Below the pieces are notes generated by a model. The model ran no database searches. It was not told the DNA's origin and saw nothing but the letters and a program-made list of their open reading frames with translations. A DNA stretch of 64,000 nt from Pelomonas sp937871895 (GTDB lineage Bacteria; Pseudomonadota; Gammaproteobacteria; Burkholderiales; Burkholderiaceae_C): NCBI RefSeq assembly GCF_046348265.1, contig NZ_JAXMEO010000006.1; one strand, written 5' to 3'. Of the stretch, positions 36,193 through 47,144 are shown in pieces (positions within the stretch are counted from its first letter, which is position 1; every line of letters begins with the position of its first letter). A program made the translations under genes and the position numbers.

Positions 36193-37413
36193 TCAGCGCT
36201 GGCGAAGGTAGGCGTCGAGCCGGCGCTGGTTGTCGGTTTCGCTGTCCTGGCCAAGCTCGGTGTTCCGCTTCAGCCAGGCCAGTTTCGCGGCATAAAGCCG
36301 GCGGTCCTTCTGCGTGGCGCTGTTCTCCATCGCCTGCGCGATGTGCTCGCGCGTGGCCGTCGGATTGCCCAGGCCCCAGTTGGCCAGGCCCAGCCAGAAG
36401 TGGAACTCGGCCACATAGGCAGCCCGGGCCAGTTCACGTTCAAAGCGGTTCTTGGCCGTCTTGTAGTCGCCCACGCGCATGGCGGCCACGCCCTCGTCGA
36501 AGTACTTGTAGGGCGGCACCGGCTGGATCAGGGAGAGCTGGTGCGTGACCCGGTCGGCCTCGGCCTTGCGGCCAGCGTCGTTCAGCACCAGGGCCAGGTT
36601 GGAGAGCGCCTGCACGTTCTCATGCTCGCGGTCGAGCACAAAGCGCAGCGCCGCCTCAGCTGGGGCGCCCATGCCCTTGCGTCGATACAGCACAGCCAGC
36701 GTGTTGAAGGACGCCATCCAGCGCGGGTCGGCCTTGATGGCCGCACGGGACCACCAGTAGGCGTCGTCCAGGTCGTTGCTCGCGAGCGCTTCAGCCGCTC
36801 GGTTGTTGGCATACATCGCCAGCAGGGTCTGCTCGTCAATGGCGGTCGCGCGCTGGCGCCGGGTTTCTTCGATCGGCACGAAGTCCAGGGTCACCATCTC
36901 GGGCTCGTGATACACCGCAGCGCCGTTTGGGCTCACCGGGCGCCCGAGCGTGATGTTGACGTGCCCCGTCACGAAGAAGAGCCCGTTGTTGCGCGTCCAG
37001 GTCTCGTCCAGGTAGACGCTGTTGTAGCGAACCGGCAGGTTCAGATGGCGCGCAAAGACGGCGGTCATCAGCACCAGCGACAAGCAGTTGCCGGTGCGTG
37101 CCTCATAGGCTTCGCCCGCCGTGCGCGTGCGTGCGGTGTCGTAATCGAGCTTGAGACCCGAGCGGTTGTTCATCGCCGAGATCAGCCCCCCGCGCGCGCC
37201 GTGCATGCGCACCTCCGCCGCCAGCGGCCCGGCGGCAAAGCGCGCCATCTCATCACTCATCGCCATGGCCTGGCGCAGGTCCACCGGTTTGCTGGGCGCC
37301 GCAAAGGCGGCGTCCACCAGCAATCGGTCCGCCAGCGGGGACTTGGGTTCAGGGCTGGCGCAGGCCGTGAGCAGCAGCGTCAGGACGAGCAAGCAGGTGG
37401 TTGGCGTACGCAT
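36193..37413 (-). CDS. TPR lipoprotein with transglutaminase-like N-domain
   Basis: 406 residues. Signal peptide with lipobox LLTAC predicts an outer- or inner-membrane lipoprotein. Residues about 80-180 resemble a transglutaminase-like domain (TGNCLSLVLMTAVFARHLNL with Cys, then GLFFVTGHVNIT). Residues about 215-360 hold four TPR-like repeats such as WMASFNTLAVLYRRKG, ALSNLALVLNDAGR and FHFWLGLANWGLG. It may be a scaffold or a peptide-processing factor; no specific function is recognised. It is convergent with the YkgJ gene. Confidence 0.75.
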   Translation of the reverse strand: MRTPTTCLLVLTLLLTACASPEPKSPLADRLLVDAAFAAPSKPVDLRQAMAMSDEMARFAAGPLAAEVRMHGARGGLISAMNNRSGLKLDYDTARTRTAGEAYEARTGNCLSLVLMTAVFARHLNLPVRYNSVYLDETWTRNNGLFFVTGHVNITLGRPVSPNGAAVYHEPEMVTLDFVPIEETRRQRATAIDEQTLLAMYANNRAAEALASNDLDDAYWWSRAAIKADPRWMASFNTLAVLYRRKGMGAPAEAALRFVLDREHENVQALSNLALVLNDAGRKAEADRVTHQLSLIQPVPPYKYFDEGVAAMRVGDYKTAKNRFERELARAAYVAEFHFWLGLANWGLGNPTATREHIAQAMENSATQKDRRLYAAKLAWLKRNTELGQDSETDNQRRLDAYLRQR

Positions 37414-37478
37414 GATGAAAACATGCTAACGCTGTCATTCAAGCTCCGCCAGCGGATTCCCTCGGGGAGGGACCCCCC

Positions 37479-38990
37479 TCAAGTCGGGAGTCGCAGGAGC
37501 GTGAAATCTCCACGGCCAGCGGCCGCCGTGATCAGGCCCAGGACGCGCGCCGGCTCCGCGCCCACCATGTCCCAGTGGAAGCGCCACTCCCAGTTGCCCC
37601 CCATGACGCCGGGTACGTTCATGCGATGCTGGGTGGGCAGGCCGAGCACGTCCTGCATCGGGTAGATGGCGATGCTGGCGACCGAATTGGCGCAGGCGCG
37701 GATCATGGCCCAGTGGACGTCGCGCTCGCTGCACGCCAGGTAGGAGCCCGCATAGGCCCGCTCGCGCGCTGAGGTCTTGTGCCACCAGCCGAGCACGGTG
37801 TCGTTGTCGTGGGTGCCGGTGTAGGCCACGGTGCCGGGCTTGAGGTTGTGCGGCAAATAGGGGTGGTCTCCCTGGCCGCCAAACGCGAATTGCAGGATCG
37901 CCATGCCCGGGAAGCCACAGGCCTCGCGCAGCGCGTGCACGTCGTCGGTGATGATGCCGAGGTCCTCCGCCACGATGGGCAGGTCGCCCAGGCTCTGGCG
38001 GATGGCCGTGAAGAGCGCGAGTCCTGGCCCTTCGACCCAGCGGCCCTCGGTCGCGTCGGGGCAAGTGGCCGGGATCTCGAAGTAGCCGGCGAAGCCTCGG
38101 AAATGGTCAATGCGGAACACATCGGCCTGCGTGAGTGCGCGGCTGATGCGGGCCGACCACCAGGCGAAGCCGTCCGCGGCCATGCGGTCCCAGCGGTAGA
38201 GCGGGTTGCCCCAGCGCTGGCCCAGCGGCCCAAGGTCGTCGGGCGGTACGCCAGCCACGACGGTGGGTTGGTAGTCGGCGTCGAAGAAGTAGAGGTCGGG
38301 CCGCGCCCAGCAGTCGGCGCTGTCGTGGGCCACGAAGATGGGCAGGTCGCCCATCAGGCGCACGCCGCGCTCGTTGGCGTAGCGCTTGAGCCGGCCAAAT
38401 TGCTCGTCGAACTGCCACTGCACGAAGCGCCAGAAGGACACCTCCTCGGCGTTCTCGGCGGCCGCGCTGCGCAAGGCGGCAGGCTCGCGCTGCGTCAACG
38501 GCGCGCCCCAGCGCCACCAGGGCTGGCCCGCATGCGCCGTTCGCAGGGCCATGAAGAGCGCGTAGTCGTCCAGCCAGGCGGCCTCGCGTGCACACCAGGC
38601 CGCAAAGGCGGCTCGGTCCGCCGCCGAGCCTTGGGCCGCAAAGCCGGCGGCGGCGGACCGCAGTTGGGCCTCGCGCCAGGGCAGCACGTGCCGGTAATCG
38701 ATCTTGTCGGCGGCAAAGCCCGGGGCGTCGGGCGCCGCCAACCAGCCCTTGGCCACCAGGGGCTCCAGCGCCACCATCCAGGGGCTGCCCGCAAAGGCCG
38801 ACTCGCCTTGGTAGGGGCTGTCGCCCGGGCCGATGGGCGTGGTGGGCAGCATCTGCCAGATGGTCTGGCCGGCGGAGACCAGCCAGTCCACGAAGCGGTA
38901 GGCCTCAGGCCCGAGGTCGCCAGCGCCATGGGGCCCCGGCAAGGAGGTGATGTGCAGCAGCACCCCGGAGCAGCGTTCGTTCAGGTCCAT
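37479..38990 (-). CDS. malQ: 4-alpha-glucanotransferase (amylomaltase)
   Basis: 503 residues from MDLNERCSGVLLHITSLPGP. A GH77 enzyme that disproportionates maltodextrins. DVFRIDHFRGFAGYFEIP carries the nucleophile, IVAEDLGIITDDV the acid/base glutamate and GTHDNDTVLGW the third carboxylate. It follows glgX by 19 bp as the last gene of glgP-glgB-glgX-malQ. It would recycle the short maltodextrins released by GlgX and GlgP. A longer upstream reading frame is out of family and discarded. Confidence 0.95.
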   Translation of the reverse strand: MDLNERCSGVLLHITSLPGPHGAGDLGPEAYRFVDWLVSAGQTIWQMLPTTPIGPGDSPYQGESAFAGSPWMVALEPLVAKGWLAAPDAPGFAADKIDYRHVLPWREAQLRSAAAGFAAQGSAADRAAFAAWCAREAAWLDDYALFMALRTAHAGQPWWRWGAPLTQREPAALRSAAAENAEEVSFWRFVQWQFDEQFGRLKRYANERGVRLMGDLPIFVAHDSADCWARPDLYFFDADYQPTVVAGVPPDDLGPLGQRWGNPLYRWDRMAADGFAWWSARISRALTQADVFRIDHFRGFAGYFEIPATCPDATEGRWVEGPGLALFTAIRQSLGDLPIVAEDLGIITDDVHALREACGFPGMAILQFAFGGQGDHPYLPHNLKPGTVAYTGTHDNDTVLGWWHKTSARERAYAGSYLACSERDVHWAMIRACANSVASIAIYPMQDVLGLPTQHRMNVPGVMGGNWEWRFHWDMVGAEPARVLGLITAAAGRGDFTLLRLPT

Positions 38991-39009
38991 GGTGCGGCTT
39001 TCTGTTGGG

Positions 39010-41094
39010 TCAGGCCCGGCGCAGCACCAGCACCGAGCGGGCGGGCACGGCGAGGGGCTGGCCAACGGCAACGCGGCTACCGGGCGACAGTTCGCCGCTG
39101 CTGTCGAGCAGCAGCTGCCAGGGCGCAAAGCAGAGCAGGAAGGGCAGCGCCTCGCGCTCGGGGTTGAAGACGATCATCAAGCGCGGCAGCGCAGCGTCGG
39201 GCTCGCTGAGCTGGGCGGCAAAGGCGAGCTGGTCGGTGCGGTGCCAGTCGTGACCCTGCATCTCGTGGCCACTGGGCGCGTACCAGCGCACCGCCGCCTC
39301 ACCGGGCGGGGGCGTGGCGGCGGCAAACCACTGCGCGTGGCGCAGCAGGGGCTCGTCACGACGCAGCGCCAGCAGTGCGGACACGAAGTCCAGCGTGCCG
39401 GTATCGGCAGCAGACCAGTCGAGCCAGCTGATGGGGTTGTCCTGACAGTAGGCGTTGTTGTTGCCGCCTTGAGTGCGGCCAATCTCGTCGCCAGCGGCGA
39501 GCATGGGCGTGCCCTGGGCCAACAGCAGCGTGGCCAGCATGGCGCGCTGCGCGCGGCGCCGCGCGTTGCGCACGGCGGGGTCCTGCGTCGGGCCTTCGGC
39601 GCCAAAGTTGCAGCAGATCTCGCCATCGCGGCCGTCGCGGTTTTCCTCGCCGTTGGCGAGGTTGTGCTTGCGCGAGTAGCTGGTGGCGTCGAGCAGGGTG
39701 AAGCCGTCGTGCGCGGCGATGAAGTTGACCGAGGCCGTGGGCTGGCGCGTGCCGTGGTGGAACATGTCGCTGGACGCCATGAAGCGCCGCACCAGCTCGC
39801 CCCGCCCCACGCCCGTGCCACTGCGCAGCCAGTAGCTGCGCACGGTGTCGCGGAACTTGTCGTTCCACTCCAGGAAGCGGCCCGGGAAGCGCCCCACCTG
39901 GTAGCCGTCGGGGCCCAGGTCCCAGGGCTCGGCAATCAAGTGGACGCCGGCCAGCACCGGGTCCTGCTTGAGCGCGGTGAAGAAGGCCGCCTGCGTGTCA
40001 AAGCCGAACGGCGTGCGGCCCAGCGCGGGCGCGAGATCAAAGCGGAAGCCGTCGACGCCCATGACCTCGACCCAGTAGCGCAGCGAGTCGAGCACGAACT
40101 GGGTGACGCGCGGGTGATGCACTTGCAGCACATTGCCGCAGCCGCTGTGGTTCTCGTAGCGGCTGGGCTCGTCGGGCACGAGGCGGTACCAACTGCGGTT
40201 GTCCAGCCCCCGGAAGGACAAGGTGGGCCCCAGCTCGCTGCCCTCGGGCGTGTGGTTGTAGACCACGTCGAGCACCACCTCGATGTCGGCCGCGTGCAGC
40301 GCATCGACCATGGCGCGGAACTCGGCATTGACGCGGCTCGGGTCGTGCCGGTGGGCCTCCTGGGCGAGGCGCGGGTCGGGGCAAAAGAAGCCGAGGCTGT
40401 TGTAGCCCCAGTAATTGGTCAGGCCCAGTGGCGCCAGGTGGGCCTCGTCCACCGCGTAGTGGACGGGCAGCAGCGACAGGGTGTTGACCCCGAGTTGCTT
40501 GAAGTGCGCGATGGACGCGGGGTGGGCCATGCCGGCGTAACTGCCTCGCAGCGCTGGCGGCAGGCCGGGGTGCAGCATCGAGAAGCCCTTGACGTGCACC
40601 TCGTACAGCACCAGGTCGGCCACGGCGCGGCGCGGGCGGCGAGCGGGGCGGTATGCGTCGGGCGGCGCAACGCGGGCTTTGAGCGCATGGGCGGCGTTGT
40701 CACGGGTGTCGAGCGAGCGGGCACCGTCCACATGGCCCATCTCGAAGCCATGATGCTCGGCCCGCCAGTCAAAGCGCCCGACGATTTCTCGGGCATAGGG
40801 GTCGAGCAGCAGCTTGTGCGGGTTGAAGCGCTGCCCTTGCTCCGGCGAGTAGGGCCCGTAGGCGCGCAGGCCGTACACCAGGCCCACATCAGCGTCCGGC
40901 AGGAAGCCGTGGAAGACGCCGTCCTGCGGGCCATGCAGACGATGGCGGGCCAGCTCGTGGCGGCCGTCGGCATCGAACACGCAAACCTCGATGGCCGTGG
41001 CGTGCTCGGACAACACCGCGAAGTTGACGCCGCCATCGCGCAGCTGCGCGCCAAAGGGCTCGTGCCAGCCGGGTTGGAGGAATGGCGCGGCCAT
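39010..41094 (-). CDS. glgX: Glycogen debranching enzyme GlgX
   Basis: 694 residues from MAAPFLQPGWHEPFGAQLRD. An N-terminal CBM48 domain (VNFAVLSEHATAIEVCVFD) precedes a GH13 barrel with YEVHVKGFSM, DVVYNHTPEGSE, GVDGFRFDLAPALGR (nucleophile Asp), LIAEPWDLG (Glu) and IAAHDGFTLLD (Asp). It removes short outer branches trimmed by phosphorylase. It starts 5 bp after the glgB stop, in the same operon. Confidence 0.95.
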   Translation of the reverse strand: MAAPFLQPGWHEPFGAQLRDGGVNFAVLSEHATAIEVCVFDADGRHELARHRLHGPQDGVFHGFLPDADVGLVYGLRAYGPYSPEQGQRFNPHKLLLDPYAREIVGRFDWRAEHHGFEMGHVDGARSLDTRDNAAHALKARVAPPDAYRPARRPRRAVADLVLYEVHVKGFSMLHPGLPPALRGSYAGMAHPASIAHFKQLGVNTLSLLPVHYAVDEAHLAPLGLTNYWGYNSLGFFCPDPRLAQEAHRHDPSRVNAEFRAMVDALHAADIEVVLDVVYNHTPEGSELGPTLSFRGLDNRSWYRLVPDEPSRYENHSGCGNVLQVHHPRVTQFVLDSLRYWVEVMGVDGFRFDLAPALGRTPFGFDTQAAFFTALKQDPVLAGVHLIAEPWDLGPDGYQVGRFPGRFLEWNDKFRDTVRSYWLRSGTGVGRGELVRRFMASSDMFHHGTRQPTASVNFIAAHDGFTLLDATSYSRKHNLANGEENRDGRDGEICCNFGAEGPTQDPAVRNARRRAQRAMLATLLLAQGTPMLAAGDEIGRTQGGNNNAYCQDNPISWLDWSAADTGTLDFVSALLALRRDEPLLRHAQWFAAATPPPGEAAVRWYAPSGHEMQGHDWHRTDQLAFAAQLSEPDAALPRLMIVFNPEREALPFLLCFAPWQLLLDSSGELSPGSRVAVGQPLAVPARSVLVLRRA

Positions 41095-41099
41095 GTGCG

Positions 41100-43283
41100 T
41101 CAAGCCGGGGTGAGGAAGAGCGTGGCCAGGGGCGGCAAGGTCAGCGCGATGGATTGGCGCCGGCCATGGGCACCGCGCTCCTGCACACGCAAGGGTGCGG
41201 CGCCATTGCCGACGTCGCTGCCGCCGTAGTGACGCGAGTCGGTGTTCAACACCTCGCGCCATTCCAGCGGGCCTTCGGGCACGCCCAGCCAGTAGCCCTC
41301 GCGCGGCACGGGCGTGAAGTTGCAGACCACCAGCACCATCTGGCCTTGCCCGTCGCGGCGCAGCCAGGCGAAGACGGAGTGGTCAGCATCGTGCGAGGTG
41401 ATCCACTCAAAGCCTTCGCTCTCGCAATCGAGCCGGTGCAGGGCGGGCAGCTCGCGGTAGCTGCGGTTCAGGTCGCCCACCAGCAGTTGCACGCCACGGT
41501 GGCGCGGGTCGTCCAGCAACTGCCAGGGCAGGCCTTCCTCGTGCCGCCACTCGTGGCGCTGCGCGAACTCCTGGCCCATGAAGAGCAGCTTCTTGCCCGG
41601 GTGGCCCCACATGAAGCCGTAGTAGGCACGCAGGTTGGCAAACTTCTGCCACTCGTCGCCTGGCATCTTGGTCCACATGGAGCCCTTGCCATGCACCACC
41701 TCGTCGTGCGAGATGGGCAGCATGAAGTTCTCGCTGAAGGCGTAGATGAGTCCGAAGGTCATCTTGTCGTGGTGCCAGCGGCGGTGCACGGGGTCCTCGG
41801 CCATGTAGCGCAAGGTGTCGTTCATCCAGCCCATGTTCCACTTGTAGTGAAAGCCCAGGCCACCCGCATAGGTGGGCGCCGAGACACCGGCAAAGCTGGT
41901 GCTCTCCTCGGCCACGGTGATGGCGCCTTCGATCTCGCCGACGCGCTCGTTCATGTCGCGCATCAGGGCGATGGCTTCGAGGTTCTCGCGGCCGCCGTGC
42001 CTATTCGGCACCCACTCGCCGGCCTCGCGCGAGTAGTCGCGGTAGAGCATGGAGGCGACGGCATCGACACGCAGCCCGTCCACACCCCAACGCTCAATCC
42101 AGTACAGCGCATTGCCGATCAGGAAGGCGCGCACCTCGGTGCGGCCGAAGTTGTAGATGGCGGTGTTCCAGTCTTTGTGGAAGCCCTCGCGCGGGTCGGC
42201 GTGTTCGTAGAGGTGGGTGCCATCGAACTGGCGCAGTCCGTGGGCATCGGTCGGGAAGTGGGCGGGCACCCAGTCGATCAGCACGCCGAGGCCATACTGG
42301 CGGCAGGCGGCCACAAAGCGCGCAAAGCCCTCGGGCGGACCGTAGCGCGCGGTGGGCGCATAAAGGCCCAGGGTCTGGTAGCCCCAGGAGCCGTCGAAGG
42401 GGCTCTCGCTGATGGGCATCAGCTGCACATGGGTGAAGCCCAGGCCCGCAGCGTAGGCGGGTAGCGCGGCGGCCAGTTCATCCCAGCTCGGGAAGCCGCC
42501 GTCAGACCCGCGCCGCCAGGACGACGCATGCACCTCGTAGACGCTGATGGGCGCATGGCGCTCGTTGGCGCGGGCGCGGTCGCGCGGGGGTGGGTTCTCG
42601 GGCGGTAGCGGCGCGACCCGGCTGGCCGTGCTGGGCCGCATCTCGGCGGCAAAGGCATAGGGGTCGGCCTTGAGGGGCAGCAACTGGCCGTTGGCCGCAA
42701 CGATCTCGTACTTGTAGAGGTCGCCCACAGACACATGGGGGATGAAGATCTCCCACACCCCGGCGCTGTGGCGGTGGCGCATGGGGTGGCGGCGGCCGTC
42801 CCAGTTGTTGAAGCTGCCCACCACGCTGACGCGCCGCGCCGTGGGTGCCCAGACGGCGAAGCGCACGCCACTGACGTCGCCATGCGTGACCAGGTGGGCG
42901 CCAAAAAGCCGGTAAGCGCGCAGCTCCTGCCCACTGGCAAAGGCTTGCAGGTCACGCTCCTCCAACTGGGGCCAGTAGGCGTAGGCATCTGCATAGACCT
43001 CGGGCCCGGCGCCCTCCCCGGCTGCGTGCCAGATCACGGCCAAGCGGTACTCGAAGCGCCGCCGCCGGCGCGGCACGCTGGCCTCGAAGAAGCCATCGCG
43101 CCGCAGGCCTAGGTTCATCACCCGGTTGCCGGTTTCGGCATCCAGCACGTCAACGCTGCGCGCCCCCGGCAGCAGGGCTCGGACCCAGAGGCGGCCGGTC
43201 TCATCGGCGTGCAGACCCAGGCAGGCGAAGGGGTCGGTATGCCTCGCTTCGAGCAGGGCTTCAAGATCGTGCTCGGGCAGCAT
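41100..43283 (-). CDS. glgB: 1,4-alpha-glucan branching enzyme
   Basis: 727 residues, full length: an N-terminal GlgB-specific domain (about 1-110), CBM48 (about 110-215, FAVWAPTARRVSVVGSFNNW), GH13 core and beta C-domain. Catalytic segments GVDGLRVDAVASMLY, ITVAEESTSF and ISHDEVVHGKGS are intact. It introduces alpha-1,6 branches in glycogen. The ATG overlaps the glgP stop by one base. glgC and glgA for linear synthesis are not in the window. Confidence 0.97.
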   Translation of the reverse strand: MLPEHDLEALLEARHTDPFACLGLHADETGRLWVRALLPGARSVDVLDAETGNRVMNLGLRRDGFFEASVPRRRRRFEYRLAVIWHAAGEGAGPEVYADAYAYWPQLEERDLQAFASGQELRAYRLFGAHLVTHGDVSGVRFAVWAPTARRVSVVGSFNNWDGRRHPMRHRHSAGVWEIFIPHVSVGDLYKYEIVAANGQLLPLKADPYAFAAEMRPSTASRVAPLPPENPPPRDRARANERHAPISVYEVHASSWRRGSDGGFPSWDELAAALPAYAAGLGFTHVQLMPISESPFDGSWGYQTLGLYAPTARYGPPEGFARFVAACRQYGLGVLIDWVPAHFPTDAHGLRQFDGTHLYEHADPREGFHKDWNTAIYNFGRTEVRAFLIGNALYWIERWGVDGLRVDAVASMLYRDYSREAGEWVPNRHGGRENLEAIALMRDMNERVGEIEGAITVAEESTSFAGVSAPTYAGGLGFHYKWNMGWMNDTLRYMAEDPVHRRWHHDKMTFGLIYAFSENFMLPISHDEVVHGKGSMWTKMPGDEWQKFANLRAYYGFMWGHPGKKLLFMGQEFAQRHEWRHEEGLPWQLLDDPRHRGVQLLVGDLNRSYRELPALHRLDCESEGFEWITSHDADHSVFAWLRRDGQGQMVLVVCNFTPVPREGYWLGVPEGPLEWREVLNTDSRHYGGSDVGNGAAPLRVQERGAHGRRQSIALTLPPLATLFLTPA

Positions 43284-45781
43284 CAGTGGTTCAAACTTTC
43301 CAAAGACCAGACGCGGTCCACGTATTCGGTGATGGTGCGGTCCGACGAGAACCAGCCCATGCCGGCGATGTTGCGCAGTGCGCGCTCGGCCCAGCCAGCG
43401 CGGTCGCGGAACAGCGCATCGACCTTGGCCTGCGTGGCCACGTAGTCGGCAAAGTCCGCCATCAGCAGATAGGGGTCGCGCTCGAGCAGGTTGTCCACCA
43501 GGCCACGATAGCGCTCCACGTCGCCGTGGCTGAAGTCGCCTTGCGAGATCGCGTCGATCACGCGCTTGAGCTGGGCGTTCTGTTCAACGTAAAGGCGCGG
43601 GTCGTAGCCCAGGGACTTGATCTTGGCCACGGCATCGGCGCGCAGGCCAAAGACGAACATGTTCTCGGGGCCCATGTGCTCGGCCATCTCGATGTTGGCG
43701 CCGTCCCAGGTGCCGATGGTGAGCGCGCCGTTCATGCCGAACTTCATATTGCCGGTGCCCGAGGCCTCGGTGCCGGCGGTTGAGATCTGCTCGGACAGAT
43801 CCGCCGCCGGGATGATGCTTTCAGCCAGGGTGACGCTGTAGTTGGGCAGGAAGACGAGCTTGAGCTTGTTGCCCACACGCGGGTCGCTGTTGATGACACG
43901 GCCCACGTCGTGCGCCAAGCGCACGATGCTCTTGGCCATCTGGTAGGCCGAGGCGGCCTTGCCGGCGATCACGACCACGCGCGGCACCCAGTCGGCGCCC
44001 GGGTTGTCACAGATGGCCTGGTAGCGGCTGATCACGTGCAGCAGGTTGAGCAACTGGCGCTTGTACTCGTGGATGCGTTTGATCTGGATGTCGAAGAGGC
44101 TGTCCACGCTGACCATGACGCCCAGGTCACGGCGGATGCGCTCGGCCAAGCGCTCCTTGTTGGCGCGCTTGACGGCCAGGAAGGCTTGCCCGAGCGCCGG
44201 GTCCTTGGCGTGCGCCGTCAGCTCGGACAACGCGGCCAGGTCTCGCCGCCAGGCGGTGCCGATGGCGCCGTCGATCAGGGCCGACAACTTGGGGTTGGCC
44301 TGCTGCAGCCAGCGGCGCGGCGTGACGCCATTGGTCACGTTGTGGAAGCGCTCGGGCCAGACCTTGGCGTAGTCGGCAAAGATGGTCTGCACCATCAGCT
44401 CGGAGTGCAGCGCCGCCACGCCGTTGACGCGATGCGAGGCCACCAGCGCCAGCGAGGCCATGCGCACGCGGCGCTCACTGCCGTGGCCCCAGCCTTCATC
44501 GATCAGTGAGACGCGCGAGGCCAGGCCTTCGTCGTCGGGGAAGCGCTGGCGCAGTTCCTGCAAAAACTCGTGGTTGATGCGGTAGATGATGTCCAGATGA
44601 CGTGGCAGCAGCACCTCGAACATGCGCACCGGCCAGGTCTCCAGGGCCTCGGGCATCAGGGTGTGGTTGGTGTAGGCGATGGCCTGGCTGGTGATCTTCC
44701 AGGCCTCGGCCCAGGCCATGCCGTGTTCGTCCATCAAGAGGCGCATCAGCTCCGCCGGCGCCAGCGCGGGGTGGGTGTCGTTGAGGTGGATGGCATTGGC
44801 ACGGCCGAGGGACTGCAACTCGCCGAACTCGCGCAGATGCCGGGCCACCAGGTCCTGCAGCGAGGCGCTGACGAGGAAGGCCTCCTGCTTGAGCCGCAGC
44901 ATGCGACCCTCTTCGGTCGAGTCGTCGGGGTAGAGCACCCAGTTGATGGCATCGGCCAGCACCTGGTGGCGCGCGGCACGGCTGTAGTCGCCCTGGCAAA
45001 AGGCGCCGAAGGCGATGGGAGCCGCCGTGGCCTGCCACTGGCGCAGTGTGGCCACACGCTCGGTGTGGTGGGCCGGCACGATGAAGTCATAGGCCTGGGC
45101 CTCGATCTCTTCCGCGGGTTCCCAGTGGTGCACGCCGGCCGCGTCCACGTGGATGCGGCCGCCGAAGCCGACCTTGTAGCGCAGGTCAAAGCGCGGCATC
45201 TCCCAGGGCGGCGTGTCGCGCGTCCAGTCGTCGGGCTGCTCCAGCTGACGGCCCTGTTGGATGACCTGGGCAAAGGTGCCGTAGCGGTAGCGCAGCCCAT
45301 AGCCGAAGGACGGCAGGCCCAGTTCGGCAAACGAGTCCAGGAAGCAGGCCGCCAGCCGGCCCAAGCCGCCATTGCCCAGCGCCGCATCGGGCTCGCGTTC
45401 CAATACCTCGCCCAGGCTCTGGCCAGTGGCCGCCAGCTTGGCCTCCAGAGCCGACGTGAGGCCCAGGGCGGCCAGGGCATTGGACAGCGCCCGGCCCATC
45501 AAGAATTCCATCGACAGGTAGTGCACCCGCCGCACCGGCGCCTTCAGCCCGCGCTTGGCGTCCTGAGCCTGGGTGGCGGCCCAGCGGGTGGCCAGCAATT
45601 CGCGGCAGGCCAGCGACGCGGCGTTCAGGACCGCCTGGGCCGTGGGGCCGTGGCTCGACTGGGCGAGCTCCCGAGCGTAGGCTGCTTCGAACGCGACGAC
45701 CAAGGCCGGGGCCGCGCCCCCGGTCGCGGGCTCGGCGCTGTCTGTGGACGAGAGGGCGACGGGAGCGCTAGGGGTGTTCAT
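43283..45781 (-). CDS. glgP: Glycogen/starch/alpha-glucan phosphorylase
   Basis: 832 residues from MNTPSAPVALSSTD (an ATG five codons upstream is possible). A GT35 enzyme releasing glucose-1-phosphate from glycogen. YLSMEFLMGRAL, NGGLGRLAACFLDS, IHLNDTHPALAPAELMR and the PLP-lysine segment EASGTGNMKFGMNGALTIGT are present. First gene of the glycogen operon, divergent from the MalK-type ATPase gene, with a 250-bp control region between. Confidence 0.97.
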   Translation of the reverse strand: MNTPSAPVALSSTDSAEPATGGAAPALVVAFEAAYARELAQSSHGPTAQAVLNAASLACRELLATRWAATQAQDAKRGLKAPVRRVHYLSMEFLMGRALSNALAALGLTSALEAKLAATGQSLGEVLEREPDAALGNGGLGRLAACFLDSFAELGLPSFGYGLRYRYGTFAQVIQQGRQLEQPDDWTRDTPPWEMPRFDLRYKVGFGGRIHVDAAGVHHWEPAEEIEAQAYDFIVPAHHTERVATLRQWQATAAPIAFGAFCQGDYSRAARHQVLADAINWVLYPDDSTEEGRMLRLKQEAFLVSASLQDLVARHLREFGELQSLGRANAIHLNDTHPALAPAELMRLLMDEHGMAWAEAWKITSQAIAYTNHTLMPEALETWPVRMFEVLLPRHLDIIYRINHEFLQELRQRFPDDEGLASRVSLIDEGWGHGSERRVRMASLALVASHRVNGVAALHSELMVQTIFADYAKVWPERFHNVTNGVTPRRWLQQANPKLSALIDGAIGTAWRRDLAALSELTAHAKDPALGQAFLAVKRANKERLAERIRRDLGVMVSVDSLFDIQIKRIHEYKRQLLNLLHVISRYQAICDNPGADWVPRVVVIAGKAASAYQMAKSIVRLAHDVGRVINSDPRVGNKLKLVFLPNYSVTLAESIIPAADLSEQISTAGTEASGTGNMKFGMNGALTIGTWDGANIEMAEHMGPENMFVFGLRADAVAKIKSLGYDPRLYVEQNAQLKRVIDAISQGDFSHGDVERYRGLVDNLLERDPYLLMADFADYVATQAKVDALFRDRAGWAERALRNIAGMGWFSSDRTITEYVDRVWSLESLNH

Positions 45782-45942
45782 GGCGTGTGCAAGCAAGCGA
45801 CGACGCTGAAAATACTAATCGAACCGTGGAAAAGCGCGACGAAGATTTGGCTGGATCAATTTGTAGTTTCCCTAGTCTCTAGTGGCCACGGCACCCGCAG
45901 ATGCATGGGAAATTGCGGCGATCTGCGCGAATTCTCGGTAAC

Positions 45943-45956
45943 TGCAAGCGCTTTCA
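45943..45956 (+). promoter_or_regulatory. LacI-family operator upstream of the MalK-type ATPase gene
   Basis: TGCAAGCGCTTTCA fits the LacI/CcpA-type pattern TGNAANCGNWNNCA at every fixed position. It lies 77 bp before the ATPase start and just ahead of a possible -10, TATATT (45963-45968). A sugar-responsive LacI-family repressor is expected; none is encoded in the window. The rest of 45782-46033 shows no gene. Confidence 0.55.
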
Positions 45957-46033
45957 TTTGTGTATATTGACTACATAGCGTGGCGCAAATGTTGAAGTTG
46001 GTGGTCGCCACCGCATCAAGCAGGAGTGAGTTG

Positions 46034-47140
<1,107 letters not shown>

Positions 47141-47144
47141 GCGC

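Noticed and set aside
38947..41229. 760-codon open frame on the plus strand
   Set aside because: Antisense to glgX, whose catalytic motifs are intact. Long antisense frames arise from third-position GC bias, and the product has no recognisable domain.
45862..45876. Possible fourth HexR-like box (TGTAGTTTCCCTAGT) before the glycogen operon
   Set aside because: Only the left half fits the motif; the right half is too different to count.
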